Part shown: positions 22,304 through 33,929 of the stretch, in pieces
How positions within the stretch are numbered: position 1 is the first letter of the stretch
Layout: the number at the start of each line of letters is the position of its first letter
Assembly: GCA_014529385.2 (NCBI GenBank)
Contig: CM043951.1
Coordinates: 107,600,384 to 107,664,383 of the forward strand
DNA length: 64,000 nucleotides
Direction of reading: 5' to 3'
Source of the DNA: Adiantum capillus-veneris
Lineage: Eukaryota > Streptophyta > Polypodiopsida > Polypodiales > Pteridaceae
Notes under the pieces: generated by a model
What the model was told of the DNA's origin: nothing
Databases searched by the model: none
The model's input: the letters and a program-made list of their open reading frames with translations, nothing else
Translations under genes and position numbers: made by a program

Positions 22304-25300
22304 GCTCTTCTTACAGCATCTGATGGAAATGCACTGAGTGACTGGATTATAGACTTAGGGGCATCACTTCATGTGTCTCCAAACAAGGAGTGGTTTACCT
22401 CTTATGTGACCACTAAAGATCATGTTCGGCTAGGCAATGGGCAGACATGTGAGATCTTAGGTGTTGGATATGTTCAATTAAAGTTTCAGAATGGCTCTTC
22501 TTTCACGCTGAAGAATGTGAGACATGTTCCCACAATTACAAAGAGCTTGATCAGCACAGGTTTACTTGATGATGCTGGCTACGTCACCACTTTTGGATAG
22601 AACATGTGGAAGATATCCAAGGGTTCTATGACAGTAGCACATGGAGTAAAGTCTGGAGGACTTTACATGATTTATGTATCAAATGTCTCTAAAAATGTAA
22701 TCAATGTAACCGAGCAGCCGAATGTTTCTTTGTGGCATAGCCGGTTAGGACATTTGTCCAAGAAGGGAATGGAAATCTTGTCTCGTTCTGGTTATTTGCC
22801 TGGCTTTTCATTTAATGATTTTGAATTCTGTGAACATTGTCTGTATGGTAAGCAAACACAGCAGCCACATAAGCATAGAAGCAGTAGAAGAGATACACAG
22901 TTGGGCACTTGTTCATAGTGATTTGTGTGGACCTATGCCTAACCTATCCCTAGGGGGAGCTTCTTACTTTATGACATTTATAGATGATTACTCGAGGAAA
23001 GTATGGGTTTACTTTCTCAAGCACAAGGATGAAGCATTTAGTGTTTTCAAAACGTTTGTGACACTTGTGGAGAATCAGAGTGGCAAGAAGCTTAAATGCT
23101 TACGCACTGACAATGGTGGAGAGTATGTTTCAAAGGCCTTTCACGACTTTTGTGAGTCAAAAGGTATAAAACGTGAACTTACTGCTCCTTACAATCCTCC
23201 TCAAAATGGTGTTGCTGAGAGGATGAATAGGACCATACAAGAGAAGGTCAGAAGTATGCTGTCTAATGCACAGCTGCCAAATGGGTTTTGGGCTGAAGCT
23301 GTATCAACAGCTGTTCATCTTGTAAATAGATCTCCTAGCAAGGTTTTGCAGAAGGATTCAGTGCCAGAGATGGTATGGTCAGGCAAAATGCCCTCATACA
23401 AGCATCTCAGAGTCTTTGGCTGTGAGGCATATACTCACGTTCCAAAGGAATTTAGGAACAAACTTGAGCCAAAGAGTAGAAAGTGCATCTTTCTAGGCTA
23501 TGGTAATTCTGGTGAGATGGGGTATAGACTTTGGGATCCCGAATCCAGAAAGGTTGTCCGCAGCAATGATGTTCACTTTAATGAATCCAAATATCATTCT
23601 AAACCAGAGAGGGTTGAGGAGATTAGAAGAGTTGTCTTCCAAGAAGATGGACCTGCACGTGCAAGACAAAATGTCAGGGCTCAAGAGGAGCAAGGACAGG
23701 ATAGAGTGGACCCACAGGTTGTGGCTGAGCCTGAGACACCTATTGTGCGTAGATCTGGACGTGTCACGCGACCTCCTGATAGGTTTGTTCCATCTATGAA
23801 CTATGTCATGTTGACTGATTGCAATGAGCCTTCATGTTACAAGGAAGCAGTGCAAATGAAGGACTCCGGGAATTGGCAATTTGCCATGCAGTCAGAGATG
23901 ACAGCTCTGCATAAAAACAAGACATGGAAGCTAGTTAAATTACCACAGGCCAAAAAGGCTCTACCTTGTAAATGGGTTTACAGGTATAAGATCACCGCTC
24001 ATGATAGTCAGCCAAAGTACAAAGCAAGGCTTGTTGCCAAGGGCTTTAAGCAAGAACAAGGCATTGACTTTGATGAAGTCTTCTCTCCGGTGGTCAAGAT
24101 GACTACATTGAGATGCTTTCTTGCATTGGTTGCCATATTAGATTTGGTGTTGCACCAAATGGATGTCAAGACAGCGTTCTTGCATGGTGATTTAGATGTG
24201 GAAATTTACATGCAGCAGCCAGAAGGGTTTGTTTAGAAAGGCAAGGAAGATTGGGTATGCCAGTTGTTAAAGAGTCTTTATGGCTTAAAACAATCACCGA
24301 GGGCATGGTACCATAAATTCCACAAGTTTATGCTTTCTCAAGGCTACAAACGTAGTGAGTTCGATCACTGTCTATATACAAAGAAGCCTAAGGATGGTAG
24401 TTGGCTGATCCTTATTTTGTATGTGGATGACATGTTGATTGCTGGCAAGCACTTGGAAGAAATTTCAGCTTTGAAGTCAAAGATGGCAAAATCGTTTGAC
24501 ATGAAAGACATGGGTGAGGCAAGTCATATACTTGGTATGCGCATTGAGAGAGACAGATCAAAGAAGTTGATTTGGTTATCTCAAACAGAGTATATTGACA
24601 AGGTTTTGCAACGTTTCAATATGGAGAAGGGAAAGGCACTGAGTGTTCCATTGCCACCATATGTGAAACTTAGCAAACAAGATTGTCCTGTGTCTGAGGA
24701 AGAACAGGCTGAAATGGATAAGATTCCATATGCGTCTGCAGTGGGTAGTTTGATGTATGCAATGATTGCTACTCGCCCAGACATTGCATTTGCAGTGGGA
24801 GTAGTAAGTCGATACATGTCAAACCCAGGCAAGAAACATTGGGAGGCAGTGAAAGGAATATTGAGATACTTGAAATCTACAAAGAGTATGCGTATATGCT
24901 ATGGAAGTCAGGAGCTAAGTGTAAAGGGTTTTACAGACTCAGATCATGCAGGTGACTTAGACAACCGAAGGTCTACGTCAGGGTATGTCTTTACATTGGC
25001 TGGTGGAGCAGTATCATGGCGTTCTAAATTACAAGATTGTGTTACTCAGTCTACTACAGAGGCTGAATATGTTGCAGCATCAGAGGCATGCAAAGAATCA
25101 ATTTGGCTTAATCGACTAGTAACAGATTTGGGAATCAAAGAAGAGATGCCTGTGTTATATTGTGATAGTCAAAGTGCTATACAATTGGCTCGCAATCCAG
25201 TTTATCACTCAAAGACAAAGCATGTGGATGTGAAGTATCATTTCATCAGGGAAATGCTCGAGGATAAGCAACTTCAGCTTGTCAAAGTTCACACCACAGA

Positions 25301-25379
25301 AAATCCTGCTGATCTACTTACAAAAGGACTTCCCTCAGAGAGCTTTGCGCATTTTCGCAAGCAGTTAGGTGTAGGGTAG
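22304..25379 (+). pseudogene. pol: Pol polyprotein of copia B (protease, integrase, RT, RNase H)
   Basis: Protease at 22340 on reads W-I-I-D-L-G-A-S-L-H-V-S: the usual D-S-G-A site has Leu for Ser. Integrase has W-H-S-R-L-G-H-L and C-x-x-C zinc ligands, then V-H-S-D-L-C-G-P, R-T-D-N-G-G-E-Y and Q-N-G-V-A-E-R as the D-D-E core. RT has W-V-Y-R-Y-K, L-Y-G-L-K-Q-S-P-R-A-W-Y and Y-V-D-D-M-L (about 24420). RNase H has D-S-D-H-A-G, T-E-A-E-Y and L-Y-C-D-S-Q-S-A, and the last frame ends G-V-G at TAG 25379. Lesions are TAG 22598-22600, a frameshift between about 22815 and 22918, and TAG 24234-24236. All domains are otherwise well preserved. Confidence 0.9.
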
Positions 25380-25468
25380 TACATCACTTCTCTACATCTC
25401 TTGTATATTAGCTTGTATAGTAGCTTCTCTCACACTTAAAGTACCACATTGGACTTTAAGTGGGAGGT

Positions 25469-25660
25469 TGTTGGGGTATAAAGCCCAATGTGGTCGCCCA
25501 GGTAAGTGGGCGGGCCGCCAGGTATGTACACATATTATTTTGTTAAAACCTAATAAGAACTCACTATGCTCTACACATTACAGTAGAGCGAGTTCACCAT
25601 ATCGTCGTGTTCTTCTTCTCGCACTCTCTCTCGCGTCGCACTTCTGCTCGTACTCCTTCA
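25469..25660 (+). repeat. 3' LTR of copia B
   Basis: 192 bp, preceded by the polypurine tract AAGTGGGAGGT and followed by gcttg. Six substitutions versus the 5' LTR, no indel. Confidence 0.92.
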
Positions 25661-26172
25661 GCTTGTTTTATCCCAAGGGGGGATCATTGCCGCCAGACTT
25701 ACATGCTTTTTCGGACTCAGATTGGGCTGGTTGTTTTGACACGAGAGTGTCCACAAGTGGTTTTTGTTTCATGCTTGGCAGTTCATGTATATCATGGTTG
25801 AGCAAGAAGCAACCTATTGTGGCCACTTCGAGTTGTGAGGCTGAGTACAGGGCAGTCTTCACAGCTACGGTTGAGTGTGTATGGCTCAGACGCCTTATGG
25901 CTGATTTGGGTGTTGGACAGGACACTACCAACACTATCTACACTGACAGTCAGAGCGCATTGGCAGTTGCGAGGAACCCAGTTTTTCATGCTCGCACAAA
26001 GCACATTGAGGTGCATTACCACTATGTCAAGGAGAGGCTCTCAGCAGGAGAGATCAACTTGGCTTATGTGCCAACACAGGACAACCTTGCAGATCTTTTC
26101 ACAAAGGCATTGTCTCGTGAGAAGCTTGAAGCTTTCCGCAAAGCTTTGGGCTTACTCCCCTTTGTGGACTGA
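25661..26172 (+). pseudogene. pol: RNase H end of copia A
   Basis: The frame continues RT of copia A across the copia B insertion once one gcttg copy is discounted. It then reads F-S-D-S-D-W-A-G, S-W-L-S-K-K-Q, S-S-C-E-A-E-Y, Y-T-D-S-Q-S-A-L, H-A-R-T-K-H-I-E-V-H-Y-H and D-L-F-T-K-A-L, ending at TGA 26172. These are the D-E-D residues and C-terminal signature of copia RNase H. No stop lies within it. Confidence 0.9.
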
Positions 26173-26248
26173 TCCTGTCCTCAAGGCATGGCACTTCCCT
26201 TTACTCATGTGCCAGCTCTCGTTCACCGCATCACTCCAGGGGGGGATT

Positions 26249-26475
26249 TGTTACCATATACATGTGGTAGTGATGTGTGTGAACACACTAGGACCGCCAG
26301 GGCATTTTTTCCCTCTTTAGGAGGTTTTTTCCCCCGTGCATTGTATATAAGCCCATCACTCTAGGGCTATCTATCTTTCCATTGCACACTAAGTAACAAA
26401 CTCTCTATTGTGTGCCTTGAGCATCCTTTGTCTTCTCCAATCTGTGTGTGTTTCTGTGCAACCCTAATTCCAATA
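26249..26475 (+). repeat. 3' LTR of copia A
   Basis: It starts TGTTACCATATACATG after the purine tract CAGGGGGGGATT and ends CCTAATTCCAATA (the usual terminal CA has become TA). It has a TATA box GTATATAAGCC near 26344. The partner 5' LTR is on the minus strand at 59862-60087. The five following bases, ggaat, are the target duplication shared with 60088-60092. Confidence 0.9.
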
Positions 26476-26491
26476 GGAATATCCTCCCACA

Positions 26492-27519
26492 ATGGATCTT
26501 CCAAACTTGCAATTGATAAAGATCCATCTTGTTGAGTGAGTTTGGATGATTGGTCATGAGAGTGAAGGACTATATAGATACATTGACAACAATGAGGTCA
26601 ATCTTTATAGGTGCTCAGATCCATACCTAGAAGAGATAACGTATTACAAGCTCTTATATGTCTACACATACGGAGTCGACTATCAATGGAGATCTATAGT
26701 TGTCGACAAGTATGGACGAGAATACAGAGTTGTAGAAAGCACAAATCCACAGACTGTACTAGAAAGAGGTGGATATTTGGTCAATGAAGGACCGCAAATT
26801 CCTCCACCAAACACGAGCAGGATTCCCTTCAAGAGCGATAGCGAGAGAAGGATTGGGAGAGACTCTAGTTAGACTTGTAGAAAATCGACGAGTTAGACCA
26901 TCCCAAGTCTAGAAATGGGTAAACCGAAAATACTCCGGAGATAAAGATCCGAGAGATCACGTAACGACTTTTAGAAGAGTGATTAGAGCAGAGGAAGTTT
27001 CAGATTTTGCGACACAGTTTGCGGGATTTGGATTGACTCTAGAAGATGATGCAGCTACATGGTTCGACTCGGTGGAAAAATGGGATTTTGAGACCCTAGA
27101 TGAGCTGCTTGAGGAGTTTATTGAAGATTTCTTGCCAAAAGGCATTGCTCACAACACGGTCTCGCAAATCCATAGATTCAAACAGAAAGAGGATGAATCA
27201 GTACGCAAAGCATCATTACGGCTCAAGAGATATGTTAAGCTCTATCCGAGAGCGGAATTACCTACGCAAGCACGACTGATGCTGATCTTTATCCAAGGAA
27301 TGAGACATGCGGGCCTTCAGAAGGATCTGCATATGATAAGGAGGATGACGCTAAATGAGTTGATCAAAGAAGCTCTTTATCTAGTGGATAACTCTGAGGC
27401 ATACAAAGAAAGGACTTAAAGAGTCAAGGAGATGACACATCCTCTCAGCACAGTGTTTCATAGATAAGTGAGTCCATTGCCAAGCTAACAGCACCTATTG
27501 ATCAAGAAAAGTTTATCGA
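26492..27519 (+). pseudogene. gag: Gag N-terminus and core of element C
   Basis: An early ATG (26492) opens a short frame. A second frame (26546-26875) has D-Y-Q-W-R-S and V-D-K-Y-G-R-E-Y-R-V, resembling the N-terminal motif of element I. The gag core at 26979-27419 reads A-A-T-W-F-D-S-V, L-E-E-F-I-E-D-F-L-P-K-G, then a Q/E/K-rich helix with R-L-K-R-Y-V-K-L-Y, and F-I-Q-G-M-R. That is the retrotrans_gag layout. Frames are offset by stops and shifts, so no intact protein is made from this copy. Confidence 0.75.
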
Positions 27520-27523
27520 CGAC

Positions 27524-28903
27524 TTGGTCAAGAGGTTGATCCCTCTTGTAAGGTATGATTCGGGAGAGCCAAAGTGGTGTGAAATTGAGAGAAAATGGAC
27601 GAACCATACGGAGGAAGAGTGCTATTATAGCATGGAAAATGCTAGGGAGAGGTATGTACAACCTGTTACGGGGAATGCGCCAAGACCAGTCGGAGTTTTA
27701 AGGCCAGAGCTTGTCTTAGGACAACAACCTCCGCTACCAGGTGCTGGAATGCAGGTAGACATGAGATACATGCCAATGATGGAAGCATCAAATAAACCAA
27801 CGCCAGTACCAGCTACAATGTGGTATAGCAACCAAAGTGAGTACTACCCTTCGGAGCAACAAAATGTGAGAGAAACACATGGAGTAGTGAGGCCGGTACA
27901 ACCTCCACCTCCTGGGTTTCAGTCAAAAGAAAGAAGGTATGAAATGGACGAAAGGACATTGCGATTCATTGCAAATAGCGGCTTATCTAGGTCAAAGCTT
28001 TCTTATAGCCAAGAGGAAATGCTAAAAGAATCTCCTCAACCAAAGACAGATTGTCACAAAAGTCGTGACAACCACTTGGTCAAACAATGTCCTCATACGG
28101 AGATCACTAAAGTAAATGCCTATTGTCTTGAGTGTGGCATCACTCACTTGATCCCTGATTGCCCGAGAAAACCAAACCAAATCAGGAAAATCACGACAAA
28201 TGTATTAGGGATTTTTCAGCTCTCTAGTAGCTCAGAAAATGAAAATGTTGTACCAGTTCAAGTAGTTACGAGAGCACAAGCTCAAAAGAAAGCTGATGAG
28301 AATCCAGAGACAAAGAACACGGAAAGTGACATGAGTCCAAAGACAGATGATGGACCAAAGACAGACGTACCTAGTCAGAAAACCAAGAGCAAACAAAATA
28401 GTTGGAAAGCTAGAAAGACTAGGATGAAAGCACGCAGGGAACAAAAGCAAAAATCCCTAGCTGAGAAGCTTACCGAAGCTGAGGAGAAGATAAAACAGCA
28501 TGAGGAAAAGGAGGCACCTTCTCTTACACAGATGGATAAACCTCTAGAAGAACCATCCACGGATGAGAAACTGAGAAGTGCTAGTTCAGGAGGATCTGTG
28601 TTGGCAGAGAAGGTTAATGAGACATTAGATGCCCTCTTGAAAGCCTATGATGTGAGGCTCAAAAACAACCAAACCCAAGAACACAGGTGGATGACATATC
28701 CCTATGCGGAACTAGAAAAGCAAAGGTTTGAAATGTGCCAGAAAATGATTCAAACAGCCCAAGCTTTACTAGAACCACCAATTGCAAAACCTGAGGATGT
28801 GATCCATGTCATGCCTACACAAGTAATCCCACCAAACCAAGAACTAAAAGAGCCAGATTCTAGTCAAATGAGCACAGACCAAACCTCAAAGACCCAGCAT
28901 TAG
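27524..28903 (+). CDS. gag: Gag C-terminal region of element C with two short zinc knuckles
   Basis: A 459-residue open frame. A Pro/Met/Gln-rich N-terminal half leads to two knuckle-like motifs. One is C-H-K-S-R-D-N-H-L-V-K-Q-C (28052-28090), where Ser replaces the second Cys. The other is C-L-E-C-G-I-T-H-L-I-P-D-C (28124-28162). Both have three, not four, residues between the second ligand and His. A long Lys/Glu-rich stretch with coiled-coil character (E-K-L-T-E-A-E-E-K-I-K-Q-H-E) follows. The frame is open but has lost its upstream connection, so it is a remnant. Confidence 0.65.
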   Translation: MVKRLIPLVRYDSGEPKWCEIERKWTNHTEEECYYSMENARERYVQPVTGNAPRPVGVLRPELVLGQQPPLPGAGMQVDMRYMPMMEASNKPTPVPATMWYSNQSEYYPSEQQNVRETHGVVRPVQPPPPGFQSKERRYEMDERTLRFIANSGLSRSKLSYSQEEMLKESPQPKTDCHKSRDNHLVKQCPHTEITKVNAYCLECGITHLIPDCPRKPNQIRKITTNVLGIFQLSSSSENENVVPVQVVTRAQAQKKADENPETKNTESDMSPKTDDGPKTDVPSQKTKSKQNSWKARKTRMKARREQKQKSLAEKLTEAEEKIKQHEEKEAPSLTQMDKPLEEPSTDEKLRSASSGGSVLAEKVNETLDALLKAYDVRLKNNQTQEHRWMTYPYAELEKQRFEMCQKMIQTAQALLEPPIAKPEDVIHVMPTQVIPPNQELKEPDSSQMSTDQTSKTQH

Positions 28904-29076
28904 AACCAAGGATAGTACTGAATACCACGGATAACTCTTCCGAGGGATTTCACCAAGCTATATCTGAGGATTGTAAAGAGATAGATGGTCTTGACGAATT
29001 GTGGAAACAAGTCAGAGAGGCCAATGAAGTCGATGACCTAAGAAGATGAGTAGACAAGACTGGTGATGAATGAGGA

Positions 29077-31259
29077 GTGTTTCTACCACCAATAGAGGAA
29101 TTTGAGACTGGATCTCAAATGAATCTAGACGTGCGATCGTATTGGGGCGACAAAGGATCTGTACAAGCTATGGATAGTCAACCCCATTCGCTAAGAACAC
29201 TACCGTCCTACATGGGAGAGTATGAGACCAAGTCAGATGTGGTTGCAGTCCCATCACAGAGACTGTCTCCCAACAAGGCCATCGATTCAAAGGGGCTAGT
29301 AGATATTCTATCTACCCCAATCACCTGTACAATAATGTTAGCAGAGTTGCTCAGAATAAGACCAAACATGTGGGCTAATGTGGGTAAATGTCTAGAGAAA
29401 TTTGGTGTAAAAACCCCAATGACTCAAATCGAGGAAGGCATCAAAGAGCTTGAAATGCCTCAACTAAATACTAGTCCAGTGCCATTAAACAAGGTAGGCG
29501 AGTATTACGAGGGAGAATATGGAAACACCACCCTTCCTATGGAATTCAATAATGTAAAAACCATGGCAATCCTTGAAAGTGGAGCTGGTGTGGCCATTGC
29601 AACCAAAGAGGTTTGGAAAAAATGGGGAAAACCTGCCTTGATATCCACACGAATGACCCTGCGGCTTGCAGACGGACACAAGGAAAAGCCCCTAGGACTG
29701 CTAGAAAAAGTACTTGTTACTTCTTGTGGCATTGAATATGAACACACTTTTGTTGTTGTTGACTTTGGCAAGAAGAACAACTATGACATCATTCTAGGAA
29801 GACCATTCATGCGACAATTGAAAATGGTCCAAAATTGGGGTTATGACCATATATACCTGAGACATATGGAAACCATAACAAAGATAAACTTGAGGGACCA
29901 TAGCTATAGGGATGTGATGAGAACACCGGTTGAGGAGTTTGACTCCGCCACAGTAGCAGGATCAGAACTTCTAGCTTGGTTAGGTAAGCCTAAAGAACTG
30001 TGGATGTGTGGAGCTTCACAATGTGGTAGCTTCAAACTTGAGGAATGTATCCTAGAGCGGGTTATAGAGGATATGGACTATATCCCACAACCATTTCCTG
30101 AAGAAGAGTTAGAGCCTTTTGGATGGGAACACATCTTGGCTACTCTGCACGTGTGCGTCGTGGATGATGCTCCCAGAATAAGGTTTTGTGATGAAAATGG
30201 CTATGATGTCGTTCCTTATTTTGCAGTGAGTGTAATCCAGGAAAACGAAGAGAACCAGACATCAACAAGCTCTCGAAATAAGGAGCAAACAAAGAAATGT
30301 GGAGAATCAAAAAAAGAAGAAGACAGCGAGTTCTATGACTCTGTAGAACACTTCGAGCTTCAAGAAGATCAACGACCCGGGAATCAATGTCATTGCTACA
30401 CTAATAAAGTGCATCAAAAGTGGATTCCAAAGTCCTTGGTGAAGACACAGCCACCACAAGCATCCTCATACATGGCTCCTAATAAGGATGCAAAGACTCA
30501 GCTAGGAGGAATACGACCAGAGCAACGAGCTAACAATGCTCTAATCAATGGGCTAGAAAAGTCCTCCAAGAAACTACCACCCACGAATAAACAGACAATA
30601 ACTTTCCACTACCGACCAAAAAATCAAGGGAAAGTACAAGAAGTCAACCTTGCTGAGGATAGTAGTGATAGTGATGAATCTTACGACATCCCCTATCATC
30701 AACTCAGGCCATCACTATCACCAACCCCTTCAGCAACAACCATGACAGGTCAAAAGAACAGGACAACAAGTCAAAGCCAAAAAGCTCGACAAATCTGGAT
30801 ACCAAAAAGCCAGATCGGCCAAAAACAGATATGGATCAAGAAGACAAAGATCTCTAATGACAAATCACAAGATCCAACACCAAAACAAAAACAAGGAAAG
30901 CATGCACGACTCAGGTTTGGGCTCCAATGAAGTTGATTCAAGCACGAAAAAGACAAGAATTCATTTGGATTCCAAAACAACCACAGTATCAACTTTCAAA
31001 GCCTGAATCCCGTCCCCAACCAAGCGTACAAGGGCTGAAGCAAAGACCATTGTTGACTCACACAACAAAAAGGTGGATCCCAAAGAAGTATCTTCAAACA
31101 CAAATGAAGCACGGGCAAGTAAGGGTTCCCAAACGAGAGCCAGCAACAAAACAGCCAGTAATCGCAAAGAAATGGGTCCCAAAGAAGAACAACAAAACTG
31201 CTATCAGTGCATCGCCGCTTGAATTCTTACAATTCTTCCTACGATTACAGTACAATTAG
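29077..31259 (+). pseudogene. Protease-like domain and Trp-Ile-Pro-Lys repeat region of element C
   Basis: A 617-residue frame (29077-30930) and its shifted continuation (30927-31259). At about 29570 the protease-like part reads M-A-I-L-E-S-G-A-G-V-A-I, and it closes with Y-D-I-I-L-G-R-P-F-M (29790). The fold markers are there, but the catalytic Asp of D-S-G is Glu. An acidic linker (E-D-S-S-D-S-D-E) precedes repeated W-I-P-K motifs at about 30422, 30790, 30964, 31075 and 31175, plus variants Q-I-W-I-K-K and V-R-V-P-K. RT would be expected next, but the element has none. The repeats are shared with D and I. Confidence 0.7.
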
Positions 31260-32956
31260 AAGAGAGCAAGTCGCTTCAATCAAGCAACGATACAGGAGCT
31301 TCAAAGACCATTACATTGCTTAGAATAGGAAGCCTCGCCAACAAATGCCAATAAGCAAATTGCTTATACCCACATCTTGCACAACATAAATCTTTTCCAT
31401 GCATTGACTGTGTATGCATAATAGGGCTACATTACAAGGCCTACATAGGCACAACTTTAAATGCCCAAGCACAACACATACCCTTTGCGATACCCTGTCG
31501 TAAAGGATGACTCTAAATAGGAAGGGGGGAGGCATTATGAATGCGGACCTAACATTATGACTATTAGAGGGCAATGTTTGTGAGAGGCATTGAATTTTTG
31601 CGTTTTATTGTGATAATTTTTTGACGAAATTTAGAGTATATGCCCTCATAGTATTGTTACAGAGGAGTATGGGGACAAAATCTATATATGAGCCCCTAGG
31701 GAAATGTGTATAGTGTACATAGCATTTAGATTTCTATTTGAATGATTTTTCTTTTGTTAAGTTTTTTAAAGATTTTCTTTGTTTATTATTAAGAAAAAAA
31801 ATTCCATAATCCACATGAAGAAAAGACTGACGAGAGGCCTGAGCACTACAAAGAGAAGAAGGTACAAGGAAACGATGAAACTTCACGAAGTATGTCTCAG
31901 CAACCACACTACAATAGCCGAAGAACTTGTCACAAAGCAGTGTCAACAGGCAATGGACAAGTCATAAAAGTATGAGTCGAGTAGCTTAGCCACAAAATGA
32001 GTGAGGTGTTCAAGTAATATTCTCTATGGTCTAAGCGTCTTAGCTATTCTAGGTACTGCTCAAGTTGGAAGAGTTGAGCATATTTACATTGTGTCGCTCA
32101 TGCTGGTATAGGTGAGCAAAAGAGTCGAAGACTAAGTACTTAAGTCTGGTGAAGTGAAGGAGAAGGTCCAAAAGACACTCACGTACTAAGCACAGTGAGA
32201 TACGAGTGGAGAAACTTCTACATAGACAACCCTTCTTGGAAAGGTGGAAGCTATTGAGACATCTTTTGATGTCACATGTGCTACATTTATTCCTCAAAAC
32301 ACCCATCATCTCCTTCTTTCACATTGCATGCTTTTGTTGCAAATTTCTCATATGCATATAGAGTGTCCCATAATTGGCACTTGCATCAGGCACTCTTTCC
32401 GTGTTTCACCCAAGAACAGACCTTTCATGAACATGTACTTCACATTCAACTGCTCAACTCCAATAAGAGCGTATACCAAAGGCATTTTTTTTCCCACCGG
32501 GTTTTTTCCCTTTGGTCATCCAAGTTTTAGACCCTAATCTAAAGACACCTATCACCATCCTCTTGGACATATTCCTTCTACAATTACAATAAGGAAATGC
32601 TACTCAAATCAATTGAAAAATGAATTGGAGCACCAAATTCAGATCATAGCATACTTCTCCTCAATGGCGGAGTCGAAGAATGGCCTACAATGACAAAGCT
32701 GCAGACAACACTAACAACATGATTGCACAGGAACAAAGAAGTCCCCAATGAAGAAGAGCAGACATAAAAGTAATCAGAGGATCTCAAAAGATGAATGGTT
32801 ATGATGATAGATGTCCGCTCTAATGGATCATAGTTCTTGTTGTGGTTCGACAAAGTTACAAGCAGTGCAACAAATGAAGCCAAAACGACAGCAAAGACCA
32901 CATCGCCATCGACAATCAGGTCATGTCGAGGAGGACATGAACGCGGAAGGGGGGAG
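31260..32956 (+). other. 3' non-coding region of element C with two polypurine tracts
   Basis: No gene. AGGAAGGGGGGAGG lies at 31519-31532, and the functional-looking tract GGAAGGGGGGA at 32945-32955 directly before the LTR. A TATA-like CTATATATGAGCC (31682) lies about 150 bases after the first tract. Blocks shared with element I occur at 32060-32190 and 32485-32545. Confidence 0.65.
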
Positions 32957-33929
32957 TGTTGACCGCTGGGTCAACAACACAACATAACTCAAGTTTCGTA
33001 CCAAAGTCTTATCTTTTGCGAGTTATGAAATGCTGCGGATTATGGCTATAAACGTCATTTGTAATGAATAGTTATTCTAGTTTCAGAAGCCGGGGTGCAA
33101 TGGAACTTCCAGATTGTAAATACAAAGCCATTTGACCCTTTCAACCCCATTTTTGGTTAACCTAAAGTAGCCTTAGTATATAAGGTACCTAGGTCATTTT
33201 GTAAAAGGGGGGGGGGGGGGGGGGGGGACTTTAATCATAATCAAAACTTTAGTGCTGCCGTCTACTGTGTGTGAGAGAGAAAGAGAGTGAGCGTGAGCTT
33301 TATCCTCTAGCTATGCTCGGCTCGCTCAACACATTGGAGATCCAACTGCATCATTGCTGTAGGCTCAAGGAGAGCTACACGACAACGCTAAGCATTCCAC
33401 GCGAGACAAAGCGCACACGCCAACGCATCTACGAGCTATTTGTGGCCGTAAGTGTATCAAACGATGTCTGTTTTCTGCGTGCTAGTAGTCTATAGAATCG
33501 TGGCGACATAAGCTACGCATTGGTACTCATAAATTTTAGTTTCAGGCACTTTCAAAATTCTGCTCTATTATCCTACGCGTTTTCCGCAGATGGATTTAGA
33601 GTGAGGGTTTTGAGTGTAGAAGCTTAGGGACAGGTGTATCCTAGTGAGGGTATGGTGTTCCTTAAGTTTCGTACGAATCTGGCATGATTAGGTGAGTTAC
33701 CTTCGGTATGTATGTATGTGGCTAGGTGGTGTAGTTGAGAGCAGTGAGGTTCTTGATTGTGGTATAGTTGGCCTTCCAAAGTGTTGTATGTGTAGGATGG
33801 TCTCAGCCTGACAAGCTAAAGAGATTTCTTCCATGTGACTATCATGTCATCTGTGTCCTCGATTGACATTATGTTGATCTAGGTAGTGTTTGCATGCACT
33901 TCATGGGTGTGTGAGTCGCTCCCGCAACA
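32957..33929 (+). repeat. 3' LTR of element C, with poly-G run at the expected transcription start
   Basis: TGTTGACCGCTGGG...CCCGCAACA, 973 bp. TATA box GTATATAAGG at 33175-33184 is followed 32 bases later by 21 G residues (33207-33227). A half-site ATCCTACGCGT (33570-33580) matches the palindromes of the leader. About 95 percent identical by eye to the 5' LTR at 62681-63647, which carries only about 15-16 residues in the same tract. Confidence 0.9.

Larger units (their letters stand above)
20108..25660 (+). mobile_element. Copia B: nearly complete Ty1/copia element nested in copia A
   Basis: The 5,553-bp element has two 192-bp LTRs, a gcttg duplication on both sides, an initiator-Met primer site, gag and pol in one ancestral frame, and a polypurine tract (AAGTGGGAGG) before the 3' LTR. 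The two LTRs differ at six positions by my count (about 3 percent), so it is the youngest insertion that can be dated here. Gag resembles the UBN2/Tnt1-94-like type. It is inactive: two stops before integrase, one frameshift near 22900, a stop in RT and a changed protease site. Confidence 0.92.
18649..26475 (+). mobile_element. Copia A, 3' part (integrase end to 3' LTR), hosting copia B
   Basis: The plus strand reads the C-terminal end of integrase, RT and RNase H, and a 227-bp 3' LTR. It is interrupted at 20108-25660 by copia B. It begins in the motif Y-H-P-Q-T-K-R-I, which in copia elements follows a few residues after V-G-Y-S-x-E-S. The piece at 57199-58712 ends exactly in V-G-Y-S-A-E-S. 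The 5' LTR, primer site and gag lie at 58713-60087 on the minus strand. All belong to one insertion (see findings). Confidence 0.85.
26476..33929 (+). mobile_element. Element C, coding body and 3' LTR (non-autonomous gag-protease element)
   Basis: The plus strand holds a gag, two short zinc knuckles, a protease-like domain, a C-terminal Trp-Ile-Pro-Lys repeat region, a 1.7-kb 3' region and a 973-bp LTR. RT and integrase are absent. The 5' LTR, Asp-type primer site and leader are on the minus strand at 60088-63647. Copia A sits at the point of separation. Together they make an element of about 11 kb that had itself inserted into chromovirus E. Confidence 0.8.

Noticed and set aside
33271..33495. 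74-codon ORF present in both C LTRs (33271-33495 and 63114-63338)
   Set aside because: Its duplication follows simply from being inside the LTR; composition is not protein-like and no motif is visible.
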